20,122 nt of DNA from DATCLS01 sp035265325 (GTDB lineage: Bacteria > Actinomycetota > Acidimicrobiia > Acidimicrobiales > VFJN01), in NCBI GenBank assembly GCA_035265325.1, contig DATFOS010000152.1:1-20122 (forward strand). The letters run 5' to 3'. The notes under the pieces are model-generated. The model did not search any database. It saw only the letters and a list, made by a program, of their open reading frames with translations, and was not told the origin of the DNA. Position numbers and translations under genes: made by a program. Shown piece after piece: positions 6,710-14,851 of the stretch. Numbering within the stretch: the first letter of the stretch is position 1; each line of letters opens with the position of its first letter.

Positions 6710-7537
6710 CTACCCGGCCGGGGCGGGCGTGGTCGGCGTCGTGGCCCCGGCGCCCGCGTCGCCGTCGGCGACCTCGGCCTCCAGCTCCTCGCGGAGGCCC
6801 TCGACCAGGGCGAGGATGTCCTCCGGCGGGTTCAGGGCGTCGAGCCGGTCGAGCTCGAGCAGGGCCGTCTCGGGCCGGCCCAATCGCTGGAACACGACGG
6901 CCAGGAAGGCGTGGGCCGCCGGGTACTCGGAATCCGTCTCGACGGCGTCGATCAGCGTGACCACACCGCTCTCGTCGCCGGACAGGAACTGGAACCAGCC
7001 CTTGAACGTGAGCGCTTCGACGTTGTCGGGCTCCTCGGCCAGGACGTCGTCGTAGATGGCGATGGCGCCGTCGTAGTCCTGCTGGGCGGCGAGCTGGACG
7101 GCCTCGTCCAGCTCGGTCCGCGTGGTGTCGCGCACGTCACCGGTGATCGTGTCGTCGCCGCCCCGGCGGCCGGCGGCCTGCGCCACGAGCACGCCGGCGA
7201 GCACGGCGAAGGCGGCCACGCCGGCGGCGATCGCCACACGTCGGCGCGACGACAGCTCGCGGCGACCCCGGCCGGATGCACGGCGGCCCGCGGCCCGATC
7301 GGCGGCGGCCGCCTCGGAGGGCGAGGCGGACCGGCGCGCCTCGATCGCCCGGATGACGCGGGCGGCGCGGGCCGTGTAGTCGTCCTGCAGCGCCCGGAAA
7401 TCGGTGTCGTCGACATCGCCGGCGTCGTGCTCGCGGCGCAGGTCGTCGAGCGAACGGAGGAGGAAGTCGCGCTGCTCCTCGAGCGCCGCCGTGGTGTCGG
7501 CGTCGGCCGCCACGCGGGCCGGCGAGTCGGTGCTCAC
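6710..7537 (-). CDS. ccmI: CcmI-like TPR protein of cytochrome c maturation
   Basis: This is a 275-residue membrane protein at the end of the ccm operon. Residues 20-66 form the helical segment typical of CcmI N-termini (EQRDFLLRSLDDLRREHDAG). An Arg-rich stretch and one transmembrane helix (about 101-122) follow. The C-terminal part has TPR-like helices, such as AVQLAAQQDYDGAIAIYDDVLAEEP (about 146-170), on the outer face. The tail is Ala/Thr/Pro-rich. In System I, CcmI binds apocytochrome c and presents it to CcmF/CcmH. Its GTG at 7537 overlaps the ccmH stop by 4 bases (GTGA). The helix order differs from the proteobacterial two-helix CcmI, so the call depends partly on context. Confidence 0.75.
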   Translation of the reverse strand: MSTDSPARVAADADTTAALEEQRDFLLRSLDDLRREHDAGDVDDTDFRALQDDYTARAARVIRAIEARRSASPSEAAAADRAAGRRASGRGRRELSSRRRVAIAAGVAAFAVLAGVLVAQAAGRRGGDDTITGDVRDTTRTELDEAVQLAAQQDYDGAIAIYDDVLAEEPDNVEALTFKGWFQFLSGDESGVVTLIDAVETDSEYPAAHAFLAVVFQRLGRPETALLELDRLDALNPPEDILALVEGLREELEAEVADGDAGAGATTPTTPAPAG

Positions 7538-8028
7538 GAGCCCTCCGGCGGGTGCGTCCCCGCCAGGGCCTCGTCGACCAGCGCGCGGTCGGCGGCGGAG
7601 GCCCGGACGACGCTGCGCCCCTTCCACCGCCGGAACGCCACGGCCAGCCCGACGAACGCCAGGACCAGCGCCACGACGGGTAGCACCCACACGAGCCCCT
7701 CGATGCCGGAGCGCTCGGGCGTCAGCAGGATCTGCTCGCCGTAGCTGCCGGCCAGCTCGTCGCGGATCTGGTCGTCGGACGCCCCGGCGGCGAGGCGCTC
7801 CTCGATGTAGGACCGGACGCCACGGGCGGCGCTGGCGTCGGAGTCGGCCGCCGACTGCCCGTCGCACTGGGGGCAGGCCACAGAGGAGGCGATGTCGCGG
7901 GCGCGCTCGCCGGGCGTGCGGGGCCCGCCGTCGTCGGTCACGCCGATGGCCAGCGCGGTCAGCAGGACCACGGCCAATGCCAGCCAGCCGACCAGCCGGC
8001 CCCGGGACGCCGTCGTCGCCGTGCTCAC
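7534..8028 (-). CDS. ccmH: Cytochrome c maturation protein CcmH
   Basis: This 164-residue thiol protein reduces or holds the apocytochrome CXXCH cysteines for heme ligation. An N-terminal hydrophobic segment (about 13-30) acts as signal or anchor. The outer-face domain carries the redox motif ACPQC (C52, C55) followed by DGQSAADS, the CcmH signature. The helical stretch ARGVRSYIEERLAAG and YGEQILLTP follow, as in the family. A second membrane helix lies at about 112-132, before a basic cytoplasmic tail. The GTG at 8028 overlaps the ccmG stop as GTGA, and its own stop overlaps ccmI in the same way. Confidence 0.93.
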   Translation of the reverse strand: MSTATTASRGRLVGWLALAVVLLTALAIGVTDDGGPRTPGERARDIASSVACPQCDGQSAADSDASAARGVRSYIEERLAAGASDDQIRDELAGSYGEQILLTPERSGIEGLVWVLPVVALVLAFVGLAVAFRRWKGRSVVRASAADRALVDEALAGTHPPEGS

Positions 8029-8711
8029 GGGGCGCCCTCCCCGCCCTCGGCGCCGGCGCCCGTGCCGACGTCGGCCTCGTCCCGTCCCGGCGAGGCCGCG
8101 GCCTCGGCCCGGTCGATGACCTGGTCGAGCCCGTCCTGCGTGACGCCGCCGATGAGCTTGGCCACGACCCGGCCGTTGGGGGCGACGACGTAGGTCTCGG
8201 GGACCCCGGCCACGCCCCAGCTGGCGGCGATCGTGCCGGTGCCGTCGATCACGACGGGCCATTCGCCGCCGTTCTCCTCGAAGAACGCGCGCGCCGTGCC
8301 CGGCCGGTCGTCGAACAGGACGCTGACCAGCGTGGCGTCGCCCGCCTCGCGGTGGGCCTCGTCGAAGGCCAGCAGCTCGGGGTGCTCCTGGATGCACGGG
8401 CCGCACCACGTGGCGAACACGTTGACGACCGTCCAGCGGCCCTGTTCGTCGGCCAGGTCGAACGTGGCGTCGTCGAGCGTGGGGCCGGCCAGCGCCGGGG
8501 CCGCCCGGCCGATGAGCGGGCTGTCGGCGGCCCGGTCGGTGCCCGGCTCGCGGGTGGCGAGCACCCACACGAAGGCGATGACCACGACGGCGACGATCGC
8601 CGACACGATCAGCCCGGTCCGCCCCCGGCGGGGCAGGTCGAGGTCGTCGTCACCCGATTCGGCCGGCGCCGACGGCTCCTCGTCGACCGGGTCGGCGTCG
8701 AGTCGTCCCAT
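8025..8711 (-). CDS. ccmG: Thioredoxin-like protein CcmG/DsbE (TlpA family)
   Basis: This 228-residue membrane-anchored thiol-disulfide oxidoreductase keeps CcmH or apocytochrome cysteines reduced. An acidic cytoplasmic N-terminus and basic PRRGR precede one membrane helix (about 33-52). The thioredoxin fold then carries VNVFATWCGPC (C103, C106) and the cis-proline segment GVPETYVV. A low-complexity Gly/Ala/Glu tail ends the protein. Its ATG shares one base with the ccmF stop (TGATG) and its stop overlaps the ccmH start (GTGA), so translation should be coupled along the operon. The position fits CcmG, although ResA/TlpA-like names would also apply. Confidence 0.92.
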   Translation of the reverse strand: MGRLDADPVDEEPSAPAESGDDDLDLPRRGRTGLIVSAIVAVVVIAFVWVLATREPGTDRAADSPLIGRAAPALAGPTLDDATFDLADEQGRWTVVNVFATWCGPCIQEHPELLAFDEAHREAGDATLVSVLFDDRPGTARAFFEENGGEWPVVIDGTGTIAASWGVAGVPETYVVAPNGRVVAKLIGGVTQDGLDQVIDRAEAAASPGRDEADVGTGAGAEGGEGAP

Positions 8712-10852
8712 CAGACCCCCACCTCGACCGGGCGGGGCTCGTCCTCGCCGGTCACCTCGTCGGCGTCCTTGCCCTCGGCGGACCGGCGGCGGGTGCGCCG
8801 CCCCGACGTCCCGTCGACCGGGGCGGACACCGGGTCGATCGGGCGGCGGCGCCGGCCCGGGAAGGCGGCGAGGGCGGTTCCGATCGCCATCACCACACCG
8901 CCGACCCACAGCCACAGCACGAGCGGCTGCACGATGACCCGGATCACGACCTCACCCGGCCCCGGCTGGCCCGCCACCTCGCCGGACCCGTCGTCGGCCG
9001 CCTCGCCGTCGGCCCCGGCCCCCTGGACGTCCTCGGCGGACGACCCCTCGGGGGCGGTGGCCTCCAGGTCCTCGTCGGGGACCCGCAGCAGGGCCAGGTA
9101 CACGTCGCGCGTGAGGCCCGTCCGGACCGACGGGGTCCCGATGGCCTGGCTGCCGCCGGTGAACGTGGTGATGGAGGGGGCGTAGGTGGTGCCGTCGATC
9201 GCCACGTCGGCGGTGACCGACGAGCCCCGGTCCTCCTCGGACTCGCGGAGGCCCTGGTAGACGATCTCGTGGCCGGCCACGGTGGCGCCCTCGCCCGGGG
9301 CCAGCGTCAGCTCGCGCTCGGTGTCGTAGGACCCGGAGGCGGCCAGTGCCACGGCGATCATGACCACGCCGAGGTGGACGACCATGCCGCCGTTGGTCCG
9401 CCCGACCAGCCCCCGCCAGCCCTGGCGTCGGGTGGCGAGGACGACCTGGCGGACGGCGGCGCCGGCGGCGAACCCGCCCAGGCCGAAGGCGACCAGCGGG
9501 GCCAGGCCCCGGGCCCCGAGGACGACGGCGAGCACGACGCCGCCGGTCCCGGCCCAGGCGGGCCAGAACAGCCGCTGGGACAGCAGCTCGCCGGACGCCT
9601 TGCGCCACGGCAGGACCGGGGCGATGGCCATCAGCGACAGCAGAGCCAGGCCGAGCGGGATCGCCATGCGGTCGAAGTACGGGCGCCCGATCGTGAGGCG
9701 GTCGTCGTTCAGGGCCTCGACCACCAGCGGGAACACCGTGCCGAGCAGCACCACGAAGGCGAACGCCGCGAACAGCACGTTGTTGGCCAGGAACGCGCCC
9801 TCGCGTGACACCGGCGAGTCGATGCGCCCCGGTGCCCGCAGGCGGTCGCCCCGCCACCCGATCAGGCCGAGCGTGACGGCCACCGTGAGCCCGAAGAACG
9901 TGAGCAGCCACGGCCCGATCTGCGACTCGGTGAAGGCGTGGACCGAATCGATGACGCCGGACCGGGTCAGGAACGTGCCCAGGATCGTCAGCGAGAACGT
10001 GGCGCACAGCAGCGACAGGTTCCAGACGCGGAGCATCCCCCGCCGCTCCTGGACCATCACCGAGTGGATGTACGCGGTGCCGGTCAGCCAGGGCAGCAGC
10101 GAGGCGTTCTCGACCGGGTCCCAGCCCCAGTAGCCGCCCCAGCCGAGCACCTCGTAGCTCCACCAGGCGCCCAGCACGACGCCGAAGGTGAGGAAGCCCC
10201 AGGCGAACAGCGTCCACCGGCGGGTCTCCAGCAGCCAGCCCTCGCCGAGGCGCCCCGTGACCAGGGCCGCCACCGCGAAGGCGAACGGCACGGTGAAGCC
10301 CACGTAGCCCAGGTAGAGCATCGGCGGGTGGAACGCCATGAGCACGTGGTTCTGCAGCAGCGGGTTGGGCCCCGGCCCGTCGTAGCCCGGTGACGGGTCG
10401 AAGGCCTGGAACGGGTTGGCCGGCCCGATGAGCAGGAAGAAGAAGAACGCGCTCACGACCAGCATCGTGAGCAGCGCCCAGCCCACCAGCGGGTCGGTGA
10501 GCCGGTCGCGGAAGCGCCGGACGACCACCGCCATGTAGCCGCACAGCACCAGCGCCCACAGCAGGATGGAGCCCTCGAGCGCGGCCCACAGCGTGGCCAC
10601 GTTGAACAGCGCCGGCGTGGTGCTCGAGCCGTTCTCGGCCACGTACTGGACCGTGAAGTCGCGGGTGATGAGCGCCCGCTCCATGGCGGCGACCGCCACG
10701 ACGATGCCGAGGAGGCACAGCAGCACGTAGGACCGGCCCAGCACCAGCATGTGCGGCTTGCGCTGGCGCAGGGCGACCGCCAGCGTGACGATGCCGCCGA
10801 GCGAGGCGGCCAGGCCGAGAAGGACCCCGCCGGTCCCGAGGGCGGCGTTCAC
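8711..10852 (-). CDS. ccmF: Heme lyase subunit CcmF
   Basis: This 713-residue polytopic membrane protein is the core of the System I holocytochrome c synthase. It transfers heme from CcmE to apocytochrome c. The Trp-rich (WWD) motif runs from W230 to about 256 (LGWGGYWGWDPVENASLLPW in its centre). Conserved histidines are seen at H169 and H175 (NHVLMAFHPP) and H263 (YIHSVM). Many hydrophobic helices surround it, and a large outer loop lies in the last third before a final helix. The length matches the usual 620-700 plus a low-complexity Gly/Asp/Glu insert in that loop. The start is GTG at 10852, one base after the ccmE stop. The call is firm. Confidence 0.96.
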   Translation of the reverse strand: MNAALGTGGVLLGLAASLGGIVTLAVALRQRKPHMLVLGRSYVLLCLLGIVVAVAAMERALITRDFTVQYVAENGSSTTPALFNVATLWAALEGSILLWALVLCGYMAVVVRRFRDRLTDPLVGWALLTMLVVSAFFFFLLIGPANPFQAFDPSPGYDGPGPNPLLQNHVLMAFHPPMLYLGYVGFTVPFAFAVAALVTGRLGEGWLLETRRWTLFAWGFLTFGVVLGAWWSYEVLGWGGYWGWDPVENASLLPWLTGTAYIHSVMVQERRGMLRVWNLSLLCATFSLTILGTFLTRSGVIDSVHAFTESQIGPWLLTFFGLTVAVTLGLIGWRGDRLRAPGRIDSPVSREGAFLANNVLFAAFAFVVLLGTVFPLVVEALNDDRLTIGRPYFDRMAIPLGLALLSLMAIAPVLPWRKASGELLSQRLFWPAWAGTGGVVLAVVLGARGLAPLVAFGLGGFAAGAAVRQVVLATRRQGWRGLVGRTNGGMVVHLGVVMIAVALAASGSYDTERELTLAPGEGATVAGHEIVYQGLRESEEDRGSSVTADVAIDGTTYAPSITTFTGGSQAIGTPSVRTGLTRDVYLALLRVPDEDLEATAPEGSSAEDVQGAGADGEAADDGSGEVAGQPGPGEVVIRVIVQPLVLWLWVGGVVMAIGTALAAFPGRRRRPIDPVSAPVDGTSGRRTRRRSAEGKDADEVTGEDEPRPVEVGV

Positions 10853-10853
10853 G

Positions 10854-11444
10854 TCAGCCCGCCCCCACGCCGTCGTCGTCGGTCGCCGTGGACACGTCCT
10901 CGCCGGTCGCCTCGGCCTCGCGCATGCGCTCGTCGTACTGGTCCTGAGACTCGTACTCCTCGTCGTGCTTCACGAGCAGGTTGTCGCTGTGGAAGGCGTC
11001 GTCGGTGTCGGACCAGGCGCCCTCGAGCACCACCGGCACGCCGGCGCGGAACATGTCGGTGGGGATGCTGCCGACGTGCTCGACGTCGACGACCGTGCCG
11101 TTGTACGAGACCTGGAAGGCGAAGGCGTCGCCGTTGCGCTCGGCGTCGTCGACCACCGAGCCCTGCAGGCGGAACCGGCTGGTGCCCAACTCGTCGCGCT
11201 GCTCGACGGCCTCGTCGGCGTTGCGGAAGTACAGCGTGGCGTCGGACAGGCCCCGGTAGACGAACACGCCGATCGCCGCCAGCACGACGCCCAGCACGAT
11301 CATCGGCAGCCAGCGGCGGCGACCGCCGGCCGAGCGGGTGCGGCGGGGCGCCAGGCCGGGGCCGGCCCCACCGGCGGCCTCGGGGTCGAGGTCGTCGTCC
11401 TCGTCGATGGGGGCGTCGGCGGGACGGCGGGGGGTCAGCTCCAC
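10854..11444 (-). CDS. ccmE: Heme chaperone CcmE
   Basis: This 196-residue protein covalently binds heme and shuttles it to CcmF. An unusual acidic, proline-containing cytoplasmic extension (1-40) precedes the single membrane helix (about 45-65). The OB-fold domain follows, with YFRNADEAV, RLQGSV and VPTDMF-like segments (here IPTDMFRAGVPVVLEG). The heme-binding motif is the canonical HxxxY: KHDEEY with H160 and Y164, not the cysteine variant known from some archaea and Desulfovibrio. A charged, disordered tail of about 30 residues follows. The GTG at 11444 overlaps the ccmD stop by 10 bp. The call is firm. Confidence 0.94.
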   Translation of the reverse strand: MELTPRRPADAPIDEDDDLDPEAAGGAGPGLAPRRTRSAGGRRRWLPMIVLGVVLAAIGVFVYRGLSDATLYFRNADEAVEQRDELGTSRFRLQGSVVDDAERNGDAFAFQVSYNGTVVDVEHVGSIPTDMFRAGVPVVLEGAWSDTDDAFHSDNLLVKHDEEYESQDQYDERMREAEATGEDVSTATDDDGVGAG

Positions 11445-11590
11445 CGGCGGTCCTCCGGCGGCACCTGCCGGGACAGCTTGCGTCCGCGCAGCACGAGGGA
11501 GACCGCGTAGCCGCCGACCAGCAGGAACGTGGCCCCCCAGCCGGCGGCGACGTAGCCGGCGTGGGTCATGGCCAGCGTGGCGGCACTCAC
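11435..11590 (-). CDS. ccmD: CcmD-like small membrane protein
   Basis: This 51-residue protein has one hydrophobic helix (YVAAGWGATFLLVGGYAVSL) followed by a basic RGRKLSRQ segment. This is the usual CcmD layout: outside N-terminus, one helix, basic cytoplasmic tail. CcmD joins the CcmABC transporter and helps release holo-CcmE. The GTG at 11590 overlaps the ccmC stop as GTGA, and the stop overlaps ccmE by 10 bp. An internal ATG at residue 8 is a possible alternative start. The identification rests on topology and on the position between ccmC and ccmE, since CcmD sequences are poorly conserved. It is easily missed by automated calling. Confidence 0.8.
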   Translation of the reverse strand: MSAATLAMTHAGYVAAGWGATFLLVGGYAVSLVLRGRKLSRQVPPEDRRWS

Positions 11591-12402
11591 GATCCCACCG
11601 CCTCGGCCGGCTCCGGCGAGGTGGCGGCGGGTGCGGCGGCCGACGCACCGGTACGGCGGGCGGCCTCGGCGCGGCGGGCGGCGACGGCCTCGTCGAGGTC
11701 GATGCGCTGGGCCTGGTACTCGAGCCAGCCCACCCGGAACCGGTGCAGCAGCAGCCAGGCGAACGCCAGGCCCACCGCCAGGAAGCCGGTCATCAGCGCC
11801 ACGAGGAGGTCGCCGTCGATCTGCGGGTCGAGGGTGGTGACCGTGGCCCGCTGGTGTAGCGAGCGCCACCACTCCACCGATCGGCTCACGATGACCACGT
11901 TCGGCACGAGGAGCAGGCCGAGGACCGGGACACGGGCCGAGCGGACGGTGGGGTCGAGGTCCAACCGGCGCAGGGCGAGGTAGCCGACGAGCAGGACGGC
12001 GAGGAGGGCGGTCGACGTCAACCGGGCGTCCCAGGTCCAGTAGGTGCCCCACGTGGGGCGGCCCCACAGCGAGCCCGTGGCGAGGGCGAGCAGCACGAAC
12101 ACCAGGCCGAGCTCGGCGCCCGCGCCGGCCAGCACGTCCCAGCCCGGGGTCCTCCTCCACAGCCACATGCCGGAGGCCAGCGTGGTGATGAAGCAGCCGA
12201 CGTAGCAGAACACCGCCGTGGGCACGTGCACGTACATCAGGCGGACGGAGTCGCCCATCTCGACGTCGGCCGGGCTCCACACCAGGCCGTAGAGCGTGGC
12301 GAGCACGATGGCGGCCAGGGCGGCGACGCCGAGGATGCGGCTGGCGCGGGAACCGGTGTGGGCGGGGATGTCGGGGGTGACATCGGGCGGGTTGGCTGTC
12401 AC
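11587..12402 (-). CDS. ccmC: Heme handling protein CcmC
   Basis: This 271-residue polytopic membrane protein loads heme onto CcmE. It has about six membrane helices. The outer WWD motif is WGTYWTWDARLTS (118-130), flanked by the two heme-ligand histidines H59 (MYVHVPTA) and H183 (WWRSLHQRAT), as in the family. The C-terminal tail is Ala/Pro-rich and cytoplasmic. The GTG at 12402 has GGAGG a few bases upstream and overlaps the ccmB stop (GTGA). The call is firm. Confidence 0.95.
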   Translation of the reverse strand: MTANPPDVTPDIPAHTGSRASRILGVAALAAIVLATLYGLVWSPADVEMGDSVRLMYVHVPTAVFCYVGCFITTLASGMWLWRRTPGWDVLAGAGAELGLVFVLLALATGSLWGRPTWGTYWTWDARLTSTALLAVLLVGYLALRRLDLDPTVRSARVPVLGLLLVPNVVIVSRSVEWWRSLHQRATVTTLDPQIDGDLLVALMTGFLAVGLAFAWLLLHRFRVGWLEYQAQRIDLDEAVAARRAEAARRTGASAAAPAATSPEPAEAVGS

Positions 12403-13070
12403 GAGCCCTCCAGGAGCACGCCGTAGGCCAGGGCCCCGGCGAGGGTGTAGAGAACGGCGAAGAAGAGCAGCAGCCCGCACCACGCCCACCCACGGGTGAG
12501 CGTGTCGCCGCCGAGGGCCGCCTCGAAGGCGCGCGTGGCGCCGATCAGCACCGGCGCGAGCGTCGGCAGGAGCAGCAGGGGGAGCAGGGTCTCGCGGACC
12601 CGGAGCCCGGAGACCAACGCGCCATAGAGCGTACCGGTGGCGGCGACGGCCGCCGTGCCCGTGACGCACGTCAGCGCCAGCAGCGCCACGCCCGACGGCT
12701 CGGCGCCGTAGAGGACGATCACGCCGGCCGCCAGCACCGCCTGGAGCGCCAGGAGCTGGACGGCCACGGCCGCCGCCTTGCCCAGGAAGATGCCGCCGGG
12801 CTCGAGGCCGGACAGGCGCAGTGCGTCGCGCACGCCGTCGGACTCGTCGAGGGCGGCGCTGCGGCTCAGCGCCAGCAGGCCCGAGAACAGGACCGCCACC
12901 CAGAACAGCCCGGGCGTCGCGCTCTCGAGCACGCCGGTGTCGGGGTCGAGGGCGAAGGCGAAGAGGACGAGGACGAGGAGGGCGAACGGCGCCACCTGGC
13001 TCGTCGCCACCCGGCTACGGGCCTCGATGCGCAGGTCGCGCCCGGCGACGAGGAGGGCGTCACGCCACAC
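12399..13070 (-). CDS. ccmB: Heme exporter subunit CcmB
   Basis: This 223-residue integral membrane protein has six predicted hydrophobic helices and is the membrane partner of CcmA. The family opening is visible (RDLRIEARSR followed by a first helix), as is the segment ALSRSAALDESDGVRDALRL that contacts the ATPase. The length is typical (about 220). The GTG at 13070 overlaps the end of ccmA by 11 bp. Short GAC/GAG triplet runs in this gene are just Leu/Val codons read on the other strand. Confidence 0.93.
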   Translation of the reverse strand: MWRDALLVAGRDLRIEARSRVATSQVAPFALLVLVLFAFALDPDTGVLESATPGLFWVAVLFSGLLALSRSAALDESDGVRDALRLSGLEPGGIFLGKAAAVAVQLLALQAVLAAGVIVLYGAEPSGVALLALTCVTGTAAVAATGTLYGALVSGLRVRETLLPLLLLPTLAPVLIGATRAFEAALGGDTLTRGWAWCGLLLFFAVLYTLAGALAYGVLLEGS

Positions 13071-13773
13071 GGTGCGGCTCCAGGCCCTCGACCGCCGTCT
13101 GGTCCACGCCCGGATGGCTCGCCGCCGCGGCGGGAGGCGAAACCGTCATCCCGCCCACCAGGTCGACGACGCGGTCGGCCAGCGACTCGGCCCGGTCGAG
13201 CTCGTGGGAGGCCAGCAGCACAGTGGCGCCCTGGCGGGCCGCCTGGGCGATCAGCGAGTCGAGGACGTTGCGCGCCTCGGCGTCGAGCCCGGCGTGGGGC
13301 TCGTCGAGCAGCCACAGCTCGGGCCGGCGGGCCAGCAGGCAGGCCAGCGAGGCCCGGCGGCGCTGGCCCGCCGACAGGCGGGCGGCGGGCACGTCCCGCA
13401 GGTCCCCGTCCAGCCCCACGACGACGAGGGCGGCCTCGACGTCGCCGGCGTCGGCCCGGGCGGCCCGGCCCCAGAAGCGGACGTTGTCCTCGACCGTCAG
13501 GTCGTCGTGCAGCGCCGTGGCGTGGCCCAGCAGGCCGACCCGCCGGCGCACGGCCCGCGGGTCGCGCCGGAGGTCGCGGCCGAGGACCACGGCCTCACCG
13601 CGCACGACGGGCACCAGGCCCGCGCAGGCGCGCAGCAACGTGGTCTTCCCTGCGCCGTTCGGGCCGCGGAGGAGGACGATCTCGCCTCGCGCCACGTCGA
13701 GGTCGACGCCGGCGAGCGCTGGGAACCGTCCGAGCAGCGCAACGGCAGCGCCGAAGTGGACGACCGGCTTCAT
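13060..13773 (-). CDS. ccmA: Heme exporter ATP-binding protein CcmA
   Basis: This is a 237-residue ABC ATPase and the first gene of the ccm operon. Walker A is GPNGAGKT (37-44), the signature is LSAGQRRR (133-140, the Ccm-typical variant of LSGGQ), Walker B is LWLLDEP (153-159), and the switch histidine is H190 (LASHE). ATP hydrolysis by CcmAB drives release of holo-CcmE from CcmC. The ATG at 13773 is chosen because the ABC fold begins there; an in-frame ATG at 13821 would add 16 residues. A minus-strand TACCCT (13790-13785) is a possible -10. The divergent neighbour is a sortase gene. Confidence 0.94.
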   Translation of the reverse strand: MKPVVHFGAAVALLGRFPALAGVDLDVARGEIVLLRGPNGAGKTTLLRACAGLVPVVRGEAVVLGRDLRRDPRAVRRRVGLLGHATALHDDLTVEDNVRFWGRAARADAGDVEAALVVVGLDGDLRDVPAARLSAGQRRRASLACLLARRPELWLLDEPHAGLDAEARNVLDSLIAQAARQGATVLLASHELDRAESLADRVVDLVGGMTVSPPAAAASHPGVDQTAVEGLEPHRVA

Positions 13774-13886
13774 GAACGTCCGCGAGGGTACAGACGACCA
13801 GGTCGCGCCACCAAGGCGCACCCATGCTCGCGCTGAGTGAACCGTGCTCGCTACGTACCGCGGTCAACCCTCCTGGCACGGGTGAC

Positions 13887-13892
13887 TAGCTT
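13887..13892 (+). promoter_or_regulatory. Candidate -10 box of the sortase gene
   Basis: TAGCTT is followed by 9 nt and the ATG at 13902, and no Shine-Dalgarno sequence is visible, so a leaderless or near-leaderless mRNA is likely. The 128-bp gap (13774-13901) must hold both this promoter and that of the ccm operon. Confidence 0.4.
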
Positions 13893-13901
13893 GGTCGCCC
13901 G

Positions 13902-14843
13902 ATGAGGTTGGCCAAGGCCCTCGGCGTCGTCGGGCGCTCCTGCGTGACCGCGGGCGTCCTCGTCCTGCTCTTCGTGGCCTACCAGCTGTGGGGCACGGGC
14001 ATCCGCGAGGCACAGGCGCAGGACCAGCTGCAGAGCGAGTTCGAGGAGACCATCGGCGCCGACCCCACCACGACCGCAACCACCGCGCGCGGTGTCACGA
14101 CCACGATCGGCCCGCCGCCGCCCCCGGCGAACGACGGCGACGCCCTCGCCCAGATCCGGATCCCCCGCATCGGGCTGGAGAAGATCGTCGTCTCCGGCGT
14201 CTCGCTGGAGGACCTCAAGCGTGGCCCCGGCCACTACCCCGACACGCCGCTGCCGGGCCAGCCGGGCAACGCCGCCATCGCCGGCCACCGGACGACGTAC
14301 GGCGCCCCGTTCAACCGGATCGACGAGTTGGAGCCGGGCGACGAGATCCTCGTGACGACCACCCAGGGCTCGTTCCGCTACGAGATGATCGAGCAGCACA
14401 TCGTCTCGCCCAGCCAGGTCGAGGTGTTGAACGACTACGGCGACAACCGGCTCACGCTGACCGCGTGCCACCCCAAGTACTCGGCCAGCCAGCGCATCGT
14501 CGTCGTGGCGGCGCTGGTCGGCCCCGCCGCGCCCGCCGCCACGCCGGCGCCGGGCGCTCCCGACCCGGCGGAGATCCCCGGCGACCCGCCGCCCGCCGGC
14601 GAGGCCGAGGGCGAGGCCGCCCAGCGCGACTCGATCGACGGCGCCGGGCTGTCCGGCCACGGGGCCTCGGCGTGGCCGGCGTTCATGTTCGCCACCTCGT
14701 GCGCCCTCATCTGGGTGGCGGCCTGGCTGGTGGGCAAGCTGTGGAAGCGGTGGCCGGCATACCTGGCGGGCGTGCCGGTGTTCGCCCTGGTGCTCTTCCA
14801 CTTCTTCGAGAGCTTCTCCCGCCTGCTCCCGGCCAACTACTAG
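13902..14843 (+). CDS. Class E sortase with C-terminal membrane helices
   Basis: This is a 313-residue sortase. An N-terminal membrane helix (about 12-30) is followed by a Thr/Pro-rich linker (about 54-80). The catalytic barrel then has H129 in AGHRTTYGAPF, C189 in LTLTACHPKYSASQR and R198, the full His-Cys-Arg set. TLTxC and AGHRTTYGAPF are typical of class E sortases. These enzymes cleave LPXTG/LAXTG-like signals and attach proteins to the cell wall or to each other. After a Pro/Ala/Glu-rich linker, two more hydrophobic segments follow (about 250-275 and 280-303), so the enzyme would be anchored at both ends. No protein with a sorting signal was found in this window. The class is firm; the substrates are unknown. 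Confidence 0.92.
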   Translation: MRLAKALGVVGRSCVTAGVLVLLFVAYQLWGTGIREAQAQDQLQSEFEETIGADPTTTATTARGVTTTIGPPPPPANDGDALAQIRIPRIGLEKIVVSGVSLEDLKRGPGHYPDTPLPGQPGNAAIAGHRTTYGAPFNRIDELEPGDEILVTTTQGSFRYEMIEQHIVSPSQVEVLNDYGDNRLTLTACHPKYSASQRIVVVAALVGPAAPAATPAPGAPDPAEIPGDPPPAGEAEGEAAQRDSIDGAGLSGHGASAWPAFMFATSCALIWVAAWLVGKLWKRWPAYLAGVPVFALVLFHFFESFSRLLPANY

Positions 14844-14851
14844 AGGCCTGC

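Noticed and set aside
10751..11983. Overlapping plus-strand open frames of 250-410 codons
   Set aside because: They are antisense shadows of ccmE, ccmD and ccmC, with Arg/Ala-rich composition and no recognisable motif.
12955..12985. Short GAG/GAC tandem triplets that look like a microsatellite
   Set aside because: On the coding strand they are Leu/Val codons in a membrane helix of CcmB, so composition explains them.
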